7,138 nucleotides of DNA from Bacteroidota bacterium (GCA_023392185.1 JAEVZP010000081.1:1-7138), one strand, 5' to 3'; positions 1-6,110 are shown, numbered from the stretch's first letter. The notes: a model not told the origin generated them from the letters alone. Numbers and translations are program-made.

Positions 1-3
1 AGA

Positions 4-32
4 CAAACGTTAGGTCGCGAAGCGACCGTTTG
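4..32. repeat. Bulged GC-rich hairpin, REP-like
   Basis: The sequence pairs CAAAC (4-8) with GTTTG (28-32) and GGTCGC (13-18) with GCGACC (22-27) around a GAA loop, with GTTA (9-12) as a one-sided bulge. There is no T-run after it, so it is a poor intrinsic terminator. Its place in a non-coding stretch fits a dispersed extragenic palindrome or the 3' hairpin of a gene to the left of the window. The pairing is seen directly; the class is a guess. Confidence 0.4.
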
Positions 33-136
33 GAATACGTCGTGCCGGTTGCTACAAACAGCCGCTCGCTCCGTGACCGACCGCCTGGTAACAGGATACC
101 TAACCCGGAACAGTATAAAACTTAAAAGTCCACTGC

Positions 137-157
137 GCTATTTTTCCGGAAAATAGC
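137..157 (-). terminator. Possible 3' hairpin of the ABC ATPase gene
   Basis: GCTATTTT (137-144) pairs perfectly with AAAATAGC (150-157) across a 5-base TCCGG loop, 11 bases past the ABC ATPase stop codon. Position and perfect 8-bp stem suggest a transcription end or mRNA-stabilising hairpin. Against this, the stem is A/T-rich and has no T-tract beyond it. The loop and stem also contain one copy of the repeated TTCCGGAA palindrome, so it may instead be a copy of that element. Confidence 0.35.
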
Positions 158-168
158 CACTTCCGGCA

Positions 169-1815
169 CTACCCCGCCGAGGCCGCTACCAGTCGCTGCG
201 TATAAGGGTGTGTCGGGTGGTGCAACACCGCGTCTGCCGGCCCGCTTTCCACCACTTTTCCCCCTTGCATCACCAGCACACGGTCGGAGATATAATGCAC
301 GACCTGCAGATCGTGGGAGATAAACAGGTAAGAAAGGTCCAGTTCGATTCGCAAATCCTGCAACAAATTCAGGATTTGCGCCTGCACACTCACGTCGAGC
401 GCCGAAACGCTTTCATCGCAAATCAGGATTTTGGGTTGCAGGCTCAGGGCGCGGGCAATACCTACCCGTTGCTTTTGACCGCCGGAAAATTCATGCGGGT
501 ATTTTTTTCCGGAAATAAGTGGCAGTCCTACCTGTTCCAGAAGCTTCCCGGCCTGGACGTAGGCTTCTGTTTTTTTATAAAGGCCGTGCGCCAGCATCGG
601 CTCGGCAATGACATCCAGCACCTGCATCCGGGGGTTGAGCGAAGCTGCCGGGTCCTGAAAAATCAATTGCATATGGCGGCGCATGGCTTTTTCCCGTGGA
701 CGGCCGTTTGGGGGAAAATCACCCGCTACTGAAATGCTTCCACCGCTCACCGGAGCGAGGCCCATCAAGGCTTTGGCAACCGTGCTTTTCCCGCAACCGC
801 TTTCGCCTACGAGGCCCAGCACTTCGCCTTTGTGAAGGGTGAAAGAAACAGCATCCACCGCCCGGAACGCCGTTTTTCCGGAACCGTACACCACGGAAAG
901 AGCCTGGACCTCCAACACCGGCGGAGCGGCTTCCGGGTGCGTAGGCAGCGGTAAGATTTGCGCTGCATTTTCCGGAAATTCCCCCATAAAATCAGCCACC
1001 TGCGGCAGCCGCTTGCCTTTGGCTTCCGGACTGGGACGGCATTGCAGCAGCGCCTTTGTATAATTGTTTTGGGGATGATTGAAAACCGCGTGGGCCGGAC
1101 CGTATTCCATCGTTTCGCCCCGGAACAGCACCAGCACGTCATCGGCGATTTCGCGGGCCAGCGCCAGGTCGTGGGTAATGAACAATAAGGCCGTTCCGGT
1201 TTCCGCTTGCAGACTTTTCAGCAGGCGCACGATTTCCAGTTGCACCGTCGCGTCGAGGGCGGTCGTCGGTTCATCGGCAATCACCAGCGCCGGGCGGTTG
1301 CAAAGCGCCATAGCGATGATGACCCGTTGTTTCTGGCCGCCGGAGAGTTGGTGGGGATAGCGGTCATACAGCTTTTCGGGATGGGGCAGCTGCACCTTAC
1401 CGAGCCACTCTACCGCTTGTTTTTGGGCTGATTTTCCGGAAATTTCCCCGTGTTGCCGGATGGCTTCGGTCAGTTGGCTGCCCACCGTCATCAAAGGATT
1501 CAGCGCGCTCATGGGCTCCTGAAAAATCAACCCCGCGCGGCGACCCCGAACGGCCTGCCATTCTCCTTTTTCCAACCGCAAAAGCGAAATGGCGTTTTGG
1601 GGAACATTCAGGGTCATATTTCCGGAAATTTCCGCGCCTTTGGGCAACAAGCCCATGATGGCCAGGGCTGTAAGGGATTTTCCGGAACCGCTCTCCCCTA
1701 CCAGGGCCAGTGTTTTTCCGGAAGCTACCGAGAAGTGTAGGCTTTTCACGACCGGCGCAGCGTCTCCAAAACGGATGGAAACGTTGGTGGTTTGGAGAAC
1801 GGGAGGTGAGATCAA
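169..1815 (-). CDS. Double-ATPase subunit of a peptide/nickel-type ABC importer (DppD-DppF fusion type)
   Basis: This 548-aa cytoplasmic protein carries two complete ABC ATPase domains in tandem, the arrangement of GsiA/YejF-type proteins that power oligopeptide, glutathione or nickel import. Domain 1 has Walker A GESGSGKS (40-47), Q-loop Gln99, signature LSGGQ (157-161), Walker B LVIADE (177-182) and switch His215. Domain 2 has Walker A GESGCGKS (337-344), Gln387, FSGGQ (443-447), ILICDE (463-468) and His501. Each is followed by a short peptide-importer tail (NHPQNNYTKALL; HHPTHPYTQRL). Domain 2 reads DES where DEP is usual, but the catalytic Glu is kept, so both sites should hydrolyse ATP. 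The start is a TTG; no ATG or GTG lies between it and the upstream in-frame stop, and the first beta-strand begins at about residue 6, so the TTG is the best choice. No permease or binding protein is visible, so the substrate is unknown. Six Ser-Gly pairs are encoded as TCC-GGA within a repeated palindrome. Confidence 0.93.
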   Translation of the reverse strand: MISPPVLQTTNVSIRFGDAAPVVKSLHFSVASGKTLALVGESGSGKSLTALAIMGLLPKGAEISGNMTLNVPQNAISLLRLEKGEWQAVRGRRAGLIFQEPMSALNPLMTVGSQLTEAIRQHGEISGKSAQKQAVEWLGKVQLPHPEKLYDRYPHQLSGGQKQRVIIAMALCNRPALVIADEPTTALDATVQLEIVRLLKSLQAETGTALLFITHDLALAREIADDVLVLFRGETMEYGPAHAVFNHPQNNYTKALLQCRPSPEAKGKRLPQVADFMGEFPENAAQILPLPTHPEAAPPVLEVQALSVVYGSGKTAFRAVDAVSFTLHKGEVLGLVGESGCGKSTVAKALMGLAPVSGGSISVAGDFPPNGRPREKAMRRHMQLIFQDPAASLNPRMQVLDVIAEPMLAHGLYKKTEAYVQAGKLLEQVGLPLISGKKYPHEFSGGQKQRVGIARALSLQPKILICDESVSALDVSVQAQILNLLQDLRIELDLSYLFISHDLQVVHYISDRVLVMQGGKVVESGPADAVLHHPTHPYTQRLVAASAG

Positions 1816-1910
1816 AACGGGTAGAAAGGTCTGGGAGGCCCCTATATTAAGACTTCAGACTTGACAAGTCTATCAACAGGTCGTCCGAGGACTTGTCAAG
1901 TCTTAAACTA
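1816..1910. other. Spacer between AMP nucleosidase and ABC ATPase genes
   Basis: This 95-base gap separates two genes read in the same leftward direction. Most of it is the nested inverted repeat at 1847-1906. I see no TAnnTTTG-type promoter or Shine-Dalgarno sequence in front of the TTG start at 1815. The ABC gene may therefore depend on read-through from AMP nucleosidase, or on a promoter I do not recognise. Confidence 0.5.
1847..1906. repeat. Nested inverted repeat of two self-palindromic units
   Basis: GACTTGACAAGTC (1858-1870) and GACTTGTCAAGTC (1890-1902) are exact reverse complements, and each is itself a palindrome around one central base. The outer flanks TTAAGACTT (1847-1855) and AAGTCTTAA (1898-1906) are also reverse complements. 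The left arm carries a 7-base partial duplication (CAGACTT type) that the right arm lacks. The loop is about 19 bases. The whole begins 4 bases past the AMP nucleosidase stop, so it could act as that gene's terminator. The double-palindrome form also fits a dispersed REP/MITE-like element. Confidence 0.7.
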
Positions 1911-2681
1911 CTAAAACCGCAGGTGCCGAACGGTTGCACCCTGATTGATGAGTTGGCGCAGCGAGTCGATCCCAATACGAAGGTGCAGGTCTACATAGTT
2001 CCGGGTTACTGTCAGATCGCTTTGTGCTGTCTTCACGCCTTCGGGCGTCATGGGCGAATCGGAGACCAGCAGGAGTGCGCCGGTCGGGATGTGGTTGGCA
2101 AAGCCGGTGGTGAAGATGGTAGCCGTCTCCATATCTATGGCCTGGGCACGGATGCGGCGGAGGTATTCTTTGAATTCATCATCGTGTTCCCACACGCGGC
2201 GGTTGGTGGTGTACACTGTACCTGTCCAATAATCCTGCTCGTAATCGCGAATGGTGGTAGAGATGGCCTTTTGCAGGGCAAAGGCCGGCAGGGCCGGAAC
2301 CTCCGGCGGGAAATAATCATTACTGGTCCCTTCACCCCTGATGGCAGCGATTGGAAGGATCAGATCACCTACCTGATTTTTGAGGCGCAGGCCACCGCAT
2401 TTCCCTAAAAACAACACCGCTTCGGGATGAATGGCACTGAGCAAATCCATGATGGTAGCGGCGGTAGGCGAGCCCATTCCAAAATTGATAATCGTAATCC
2501 CTTCTGCCGTTGCCGACTGCATCGGCTTATCAAGTCCTTCAACCGGCACCTCAAACGCATCGGCAAAGAGCTGCACATAATTGCTGAAATTGCATAGCAG
2601 AATATATTTTCCAAATGCTTCCAACGGCACGCCGGTGTAACGGGGAAGCCAGTTTTGGGTGATTTCTTCTTTAGTGCGCAT
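1911..2681 (-). CDS. amn: AMP nucleosidase
   Basis: This 256-aa cytoplasmic enzyme is predicted to hydrolyse AMP to adenine and ribose-5-phosphate, a purine salvage and AMP-control step. It belongs to the nucleoside phosphorylase fold and is the short form typical of Bacteroidota, lacking the extra N-terminal domain of the 484-aa Escherichia coli Amn. Family signatures seen are FGMGSPTAA (67-75), FLGKCGGL (91-98), AIDMETATIF (181-190, with the ribose-binding Met-Glu pair) and SDSP (207-210, with the Asp expected at the purine). The open frame extends upstream to 2840, but that extension is an Arg-rich shadow of the divergent gene. The ATG at 2681, giving MRTKEEITQNW, fits the family start. 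It diverges from the HsdR-N-like gene across 55 bases. A phosphorylase of related nucleosides is the main alternative. Confidence 0.88.
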   Translation of the reverse strand: MRTKEEITQNWLPRYTGVPLEAFGKYILLCNFSNYVQLFADAFEVPVEGLDKPMQSATAEGITIINFGMGSPTAATIMDLLSAIHPEAVLFLGKCGGLRLKNQVGDLILPIAAIRGEGTSNDYFPPEVPALPAFALQKAISTTIRDYEQDYWTGTVYTTNRRVWEHDDEFKEYLRRIRAQAIDMETATIFTTGFANHIPTGALLLVSDSPMTPEGVKTAQSDLTVTRNYVDLHLRIGIDSLRQLINQGATVRHLRF

Positions 2682-2693
2682 AAGTGTTTTGGC

Positions 2694-2701
2694 CGAAGTT
2701 A
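2694..2701 (-). promoter_or_regulatory. Weak candidate -7 box for AMP nucleosidase
   Basis: On the minus strand the sequence reads TAACTTCG, one mismatch from the Bacteroidota TAnnTTTG box, ending 12 bases before the ATG at 2681. That spacing is close to that of the much better promoter of the S41 peptidase gene. I find no good TTTG at the expected -33 distance, so support is weak. Confidence 0.3.
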
Positions 2702-2736
2702 GAAAAGCTGTCCGGGAAATACGCACATTTGCCGTT

Positions 2737-3201
2737 ATGTTTTCGTTACCCATTCTTTCCGAAAATCTCCGCCTTCGCCGACCGGTTTCCGGAAGCCCGC
2801 AGGTTTTTGACCCGGTTCGTCGGCGGTGGGTAACTTTCACCCCCGAGGAGGCGGTACGGCAGAATTTTATTGCCTTTTGCCTGTTGGAAATGCGCTATCC
2901 ACAGACGTATTTTACGGTAGAGAAAGGCGTGTCGGCGCCGGGTATTGCAGCCCGCTTCGACGTGTTGATTTATGACCGGCAGCACCAGCCGTGGATGCTG
3001 GTGGAATGCAAAGCACCGGAGGTGCCGGTCAATGAGACAACGCTCTTTCAGTTGCTGCGCTATCAGCAGGCGCTGGGCTGCCGGTACTGGGTGCTTTACA
3101 ATGGTGTCTCTTGTTACTGTGCGGATGCGCAAAATCCGGAGGCAATCCGCTGGCTGCCGGGCTTACCCTCCTTCGAGGACCTCGTAGGCGGTGCCCTCTA
3201 A
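2737..3201 (+). CDS. HsdR N-terminal-like protein with PD-(D/E)xK nuclease core
   Basis: This 154-aa protein resembles the stand-alone type I restriction HsdR N-terminal domain family, small proteins common in Bacteroidota that consist only of the nuclease-like fold. The family N-terminus is recognisable in VFDPVRRRWVTFTPEEAVRQNF (about 23-44). The PD-(D/E)xK core is Asp75 (ARFDVLIYD) and Glu90-Cys-Lys92 (LVECKAPE), with Glu62 upstream and a QLLRYQ segment (105-110) like the Q-motif of RecB-type nucleases. All catalytic positions look intact. No helicase part, HsdM or HsdS is nearby, so it is not a restriction enzyme here; its role is unknown, possibly DNA repair. The ATG at 2737 was chosen over an open extension to 2659 because the extension overlaps the start of the divergent AMP nucleosidase gene and is not family-like. 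It ends inside the convergent peptidase gene. Confidence 0.83.
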   Translation: MFSLPILSENLRLRRPVSGSPQVFDPVRRRWVTFTPEEAVRQNFIAFCLLEMRYPQTYFTVEKGVSAPGIAARFDVLIYDRQHQPWMLVECKAPEVPVNETTLFQLLRYQQALGCRYWVLYNGVSCYCADAQNPEAIRWLPGLPSFEDLVGGAL

Positions 3202-4809
3202 AGCTTTTCTTGCCCGGATGATCACCGGATCGGCAGGCGCGAGCACGCCATAGTAGCCGTTGCTGCGGAAGATGATACGCGCAAGGCGGGCTTTGAGCTG
3301 GTTTTGCAGAAATTCCAGCGCTTCAGGGCGCTTTTGAATATTGCGTATGGCTTGTTGATCTGCCTCCGATGCTATCCGCATGAGGGCGGTCACCAGCGTG
3401 TCGCCAATGTTGCGATCAACGACCAACTGTGCAGGGGTGGACAACTTTCGGAGGCGTGCCGCCTGTTGCAGGTAATATTCCCAGGTAGCGAGTCCTGCCG
3501 TTTCGCCATAGGCGATCGTCAGCAGCTGCGAGTTGAAGGTGATCGAATCGTAAGGCACCACGATATCCGGAAACACGCCGCCGCCGCCGCGTACTTTCCG
3601 GTGATGGCTGGTGTAGAAAGAAGTGGTGTCGAGCCCGGACACCGAGTCAGTGCGGCCGGTAAGTTCGCCGCTGTAGTAACGGCTGGCAAAATCTTCTTCA
3701 TAAGCCGCGCGCCCGGCCGCATAGGAACGTTGCAGGCTGCGGCCGGATGGGGTATAGTAGCGGGCCACCGTGATGCGCAGGGCTGAGCCGTCGCCGAGGT
3801 CGAATTGCTCCTGCACCAGGCCTTTTCCGTAGGTTCTGCGACCGATTACCAGACCGCGGTCGTTGTCCTGCACAGCACCGGCCAGGATTTCGGCTGCTGA
3901 GGCAGAGCCTTCATCCACCAGAATCGCCAGGCGTCCCTTAGGATAGAGGCCGGGCCGCTGTGCGCGGCTGATGGTTTCCTCGGTGCGGCTTCGGGTTACA
4001 ACTATGGTTTGTCCGGCAGCGAGCAATTCTTCGGCAATGGATACGGCCTGTTCGAGATAGCCTCCCGGGTTTTGCCGCAGGTCAATGATCAGGTTGGTGA
4101 TCTCATAAGTGAGCAATCCCCGAAGTGCCTGTACAAATTCTTTGTGCGTGGTGGCTGAAAAGCGGTTGATGCGGATATAGCCGGTGTAAGAATCGAGCAG
4201 CAGGTTGGCTTCCACACTGTTGATCGGAACCACATCGCGCACCACTACTACTTTGCGCAGGTGCGGCTCGGCGGGCGCTTGCAGCCCCAAAGTAGCGCGG
4301 CTCATCTGTTCGCCCCGCAGCATCTGCATGATCCGCTCGGAGGTAATACCGACACCGGCGACGACGCTGTCATTTACCTCAATGATTTTATCACCAATCA
4401 AAACTCCGGCGCGGTCGGCCGGACCTTTCGGAATGACAGCCGTGATCTGAATGGTATCGCGGATAATATTAAATTCAACACCGATGCCAAAGAAAGAGCC
4501 TTCGAGGTCAGTGTTGACGTCTGCAAGCCGTCCGGCGGGAATGTAGCTGGTATGGGGGTCAAGGTGGGAGATGATGCCAACGACGGCATCGTTGTAGAGG
4601 TTGTTGACATCTACCGTATCGACGTAGCGTTCCCTGATCAGATCAATGATCTCCTCGAGCCGGTCGTTGCGCTCGATGATAGCACCGATATCGCGCTTAT
4701 TGCGCAGGGTATCGCGCAGGTTGAACCCGAGCGTCATTCCAAGGGATAGCGCTGCGGCAAAGAATACCGGCGTCCATATGTGCAGGCGACGCTGCCTGGG
4801 TTCCCTCAT
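3163..4809 (-). CDS. S41 family carboxy-terminal processing peptidase
   Basis: This 548-aa serine protease of the CtpA/Tsp type should act in the periplasm, anchored by an N-terminal membrane segment (about 11-29) after a basic stretch (MREPRQRRLH). An N-terminal helical region (about 35-95) precedes a PDZ domain (about 100-185, with GIGVEF and PKGPADRAGVLIGD) and the S41 catalytic domain (about 205-420). The predicted Ser-Lys dyad is Ser304 (GSASAAE) and Lys329 (YGKG), the same 25-residue spacing as in Tsp and the D1 protease, with Gln333 four residues further on. YTPSGRSLQ and RGGGGVFPDI are also S41 hallmarks. The C-terminal part (about 425-548) is helical and typical of the Bacteroidota forms. 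The ATG at 4809 is preferred over a TTG six codons upstream because that TTG is part of the -7 promoter box. The last 39 bases overlap the convergent HsdR-N-like gene. Confidence 0.93.
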   Translation of the reverse strand: MREPRQRRLHIWTPVFFAAALSLGMTLGFNLRDTLRNKRDIGAIIERNDRLEEIIDLIRERYVDTVDVNNLYNDAVVGIISHLDPHTSYIPAGRLADVNTDLEGSFFGIGVEFNIIRDTIQITAVIPKGPADRAGVLIGDKIIEVNDSVVAGVGITSERIMQMLRGEQMSRATLGLQAPAEPHLRKVVVVRDVVPINSVEANLLLDSYTGYIRINRFSATTHKEFVQALRGLLTYEITNLIIDLRQNPGGYLEQAVSIAEELLAAGQTIVVTRSRTEETISRAQRPGLYPKGRLAILVDEGSASAAEILAGAVQDNDRGLVIGRRTYGKGLVQEQFDLGDGSALRITVARYYTPSGRSLQRSYAAGRAAYEEDFASRYYSGELTGRTDSVSGLDTTSFYTSHHRKVRGGGGVFPDIVVPYDSITFNSQLLTIAYGETAGLATWEYYLQQAARLRKLSTPAQLVVDRNIGDTLVTALMRIASEADQQAIRNIQKRPEALEFLQNQLKARLARIIFRSNGYYGVLAPADPVIIRARKALEGTAYEVLEGG

Positions 4810-4824
4810 TAATTTTTTCGGCCG

Positions 4825-4854
4825 CAAAATTACGAAATACGTACGACCAGCAAA
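4825..4854 (-). promoter_or_regulatory. Bacteroidota-type promoter of the S41 peptidase gene
   Basis: On the minus strand TTTG (4854-4851) is followed after 18 bases by TAATTTTG (4832-4825), a full match to the TAnnTTTG -7 box with a near-ideal -33 spacing. Transcription would begin near 4820, leaving an A-rich leader of about 10 bases before the ATG at 4809 and no Shine-Dalgarno sequence, as is usual in this phylum. The box contains the upstream TTG, which therefore cannot be the translation start. Confidence 0.75.
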
Positions 4855-4897
4855 AGATTAAATTCTTATGCCAGCACCGGATTTTTTAACCTTAGGG

Positions 4898-4930
4898 GTT
4901 GGGAACTCAGAGCCATGTGTCCCATATTTG
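4898..4930 (+). promoter_or_regulatory. Candidate promoter of the sugar kinase gene
   Basis: GTTG (4898-4901) and CATATTTG (4923-4930) are spaced by 21 bases. Each has one mismatch from the Bacteroidota -33 (TTTG) and -7 (TAnnTTTG) boxes. The pair lies 22 bases before the ATG at 4953, in the divergent region shared with the S41 peptidase gene. The position is right, but the match is imperfect. Confidence 0.35.
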
Positions 4931-4952
4931 TAGGTCCTAACTTCCCCCCGTT

Positions 4953-5801
4953 ATGACCACGCTTGTTCTCGCCGAAAGCGGTTCTACCAAGACCGACTGG
5001 CGCATTATTCAGGATGACAAGGTAATCAGCAAGGCCCGGACTTCCGGCATCAATCCCTATCTCCAACAAGACCAGGACATTGAGAATATCCTGCAAAAAG
5101 AATTCCCCAACCGGCCCGATAGCGGAGCGGACACTACTGTCATCTTTTATGGTGCCGGGCTGGGCAAGCCGCAGAACAAGAGTCGGTTGTCGGCGGTATT
5201 GCAGCGTTTCTTCCAAACCTCTGACACCCGTGTGCTGACGGATATGTTCGGTGCAGCGCGCGCACTTTGCGGCCAGGAGAAAGGTGTGGTGTGCATTCTG
5301 GGAACCGGCAGCAATAGTTGCTTCTATGATGGAGAAACCATTGCCGATCAGCATGCTTCGCTGGGTTATCTGGCCGGAGATGAAGGCAGCGGCAATCACC
5401 TGGGCAAAAAAGTGCTTCAGTACTACGCCTACAAAACTTTTGACACCGAACTATCAGCTGCTTTTGAGCAGGACTGGGGCAACGACTTGGGGAAAATTCT
5501 CACTGAATTGTACAGCAATCCATTCCCAAACCGCTATCTGGCACGTTTTGTGAAACTACTGGCAGAAAATCGGGGGCATTTTATGGTGGAGAATATTCTG
5601 GAAGATGCCTTTACCGCTTTCTTCACCAAACATGTTTTTAAATACCGCCAGACCTGGCAGGGGCCGGTGCACTTCGCGGGGTCGGTTGCATACCAGTTCC
5701 GGGACGTCATTACCGATATGTGTCAGACCCAGGAAATTGAATTGGGCCGGGTCGTACAGGCACCTATGGAGGACCTGGTCCGCTTCCACACCAATACCTG
5801 A
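4953..5801 (+). CDS. BadF/BadG/BcrA/BcrD-family sugar kinase, N-acetylglucosamine kinase-like
   Basis: This 282-aa cytoplasmic protein of the ASKHA (actin-like ATPase) fold probably phosphorylates N-acetylglucosamine or a related amino sugar with ATP, as in cell-wall sugar recycling. Phosphate-1 motif is AESGSTKTDW (7-16). A catalytic-type Asp97 lies in TDMFGAARA, phosphate-2 is ILGTGSNS (115-122), the family motif GYLAGDEGSG is at 138-147, and the adenosine motif FAGSVAY at 241-247. The length is normal for the Bacteroidota members. The four-Cys iron-sulfur ligands and partner subunits expected of the benzoyl-CoA-reductase activators in this superfamily are not evident, so the kinase role is favoured; the exact sugar is not shown by the sequence. 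The ATG start fits the first beta-strand. It is a single-gene unit, closed by a terminator 20 bases after its stop. Confidence 0.87.
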   Translation: MTTLVLAESGSTKTDWRIIQDDKVISKARTSGINPYLQQDQDIENILQKEFPNRPDSGADTTVIFYGAGLGKPQNKSRLSAVLQRFFQTSDTRVLTDMFGAARALCGQEKGVVCILGTGSNSCFYDGETIADQHASLGYLAGDEGSGNHLGKKVLQYYAYKTFDTELSAAFEQDWGNDLGKILTELYSNPFPNRYLARFVKLLAENRGHFMVENILEDAFTAFFTKHVFKYRQTWQGPVHFAGSVAYQFRDVITDMCQTQEIELGRVVQAPMEDLVRFHTNT

Positions 5802-5820
5802 TTGGAAGCGCTCTTTTTGT

Positions 5821-5856
5821 AAAAAGGCGTGACTGCAATTTCAGTCACGCCTTTTT
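5821..5856. terminator. Strong intrinsic terminator after the sugar kinase gene
   Basis: AAAAAGGCGTGACTG (5821-5835) pairs with CAGTCACGCCTTTTT (5842-5856) in a perfect 15-bp stem with a 6-base loop. A GC-rich core ending in a run of five T is the classic Rho-independent form. The matching run of A on the left makes it workable in both directions. Confidence 0.92.
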
Positions 5857-5876
5857 CGTGTGCGGCATGTAGAGGC

Positions 5877-5894
5877 CGGGCGTGCGAGCGCCCG
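5877..5894. repeat. Small GC hairpin with GCGA loop
   Basis: CGGGCGT (5877-5883) pairs with GCGCCCG (5888-5894), with one G-T wobble, around a GCGA tetraloop of the stable GNRA kind. It has no T-run and lies after the kinase terminator. It resembles in style the GC hairpin at the left window edge and could be a REP-like extragenic unit; one copy alone cannot prove it. Confidence 0.35.
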
Positions 5895-6041
5895 TGATTG
5901 GTTGACCTTCCCTGCCGGCTGTTTGCCGGTGCCTGTTATGGCGCAAATCTGGCGCAGTTCATTTCCGGAAAATCAATGTTTCTAAAGCCGGATTTATGAT
6001 CAGGCCACCTTTTGCTGATAGCTTTTCAGGATCCTGCAAGC

Positions 6042-6077
6042 ATAAGAAAGCCCCCGAATAATCGGGGGCTTTCTTAT
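6042..6077. terminator. Strong terminator of the OmpA-family gene
   Basis: ATAAGAAAGCCCCCGA (6042-6057) pairs perfectly over 16 bp with 6062-6077 around an ATAA loop. On the minus strand it follows the OmpA-family stop by about 33 bases and ends in a T-rich arm (GGGGGCTTTCTTAT), a clear Rho-independent terminator. The symmetric arms would also stop rightward transcripts. Confidence 0.92.
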
Positions 6078-6110
6078 AACTGAAGTTAAGCTCGGCAGAA
6101 CCGGACTTAA

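Larger units (their letters stand above)
1..168. other. Edge stretch with no convincing gene
   Basis: This segment lies downstream of the ABC ATPase stop and runs to the window edge. It holds the hairpin at 4-32 and the A/T-rich hairpin at 137-157. Two forward frames are open from the edge, one to a TAG at 154-156 and one to a TAA near 125. Their predicted peptides are rich in Arg, Ser and Thr and match no family I know, and neither has a visible start. I read it as intergenic, but the tail of a gene beginning left of the window cannot be excluded. Confidence 0.4.
5802..6110. other. 309-base intergenic region between convergent genes
   Basis: Besides the two terminators at its ends (5821-5856 and 6042-6077), the middle, about 5857-6041, holds a small GNRA-loop hairpin (5877-5894), a short direct repeat of TGGCGCA (5939-5945 and 5950-5956), and one copy of the TTCCGGAA palindrome (5963-5970). 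I see no open frame of useful length and no tRNA. It looks like a plain double-terminator junction with some repeat debris. Confidence 0.6.

Noticed and set aside
1..156. Forward frame open from the left edge to a TAG at 154-156, possible tail of a gene
   Set aside because: No start is visible, a second forward frame is also open to about 125, the peptide is Arg/Ser/Thr-rich with no recognised family, and the DNA contains hairpins typical of non-coding sequence.
208..732. 174-codon forward open frame inside the ABC ATPase gene
   Set aside because: It is the antisense of a gene with two full sets of ABC motifs; its peptide has no recognisable domain.
2659..2736. N-terminal extension of the HsdR-N-like protein to 2659
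   Set aside because: The extension lies over the AMP nucleosidase start and its promoter region and does not resemble family members.
2682..2840. N-terminal extension of AMP nucleosidase to 2840
   Set aside because: The extra 53 residues are Arg-rich, antisense to the divergent gene, and the family start is at MRTKEEIT.
4866..5399. 177-codon reverse open frame opposite the sugar kinase gene
   Set aside because: It is a shadow: the forward strand carries intact ASKHA phosphate and adenosine motifs, while the reverse peptide resembles nothing known.
5939..5956. TGGCGCA direct repeat as a possible CRISPR or attachment site
   Set aside because: Only two 7-base copies 4 bases apart, with no further units, no integrase and no cas genes.
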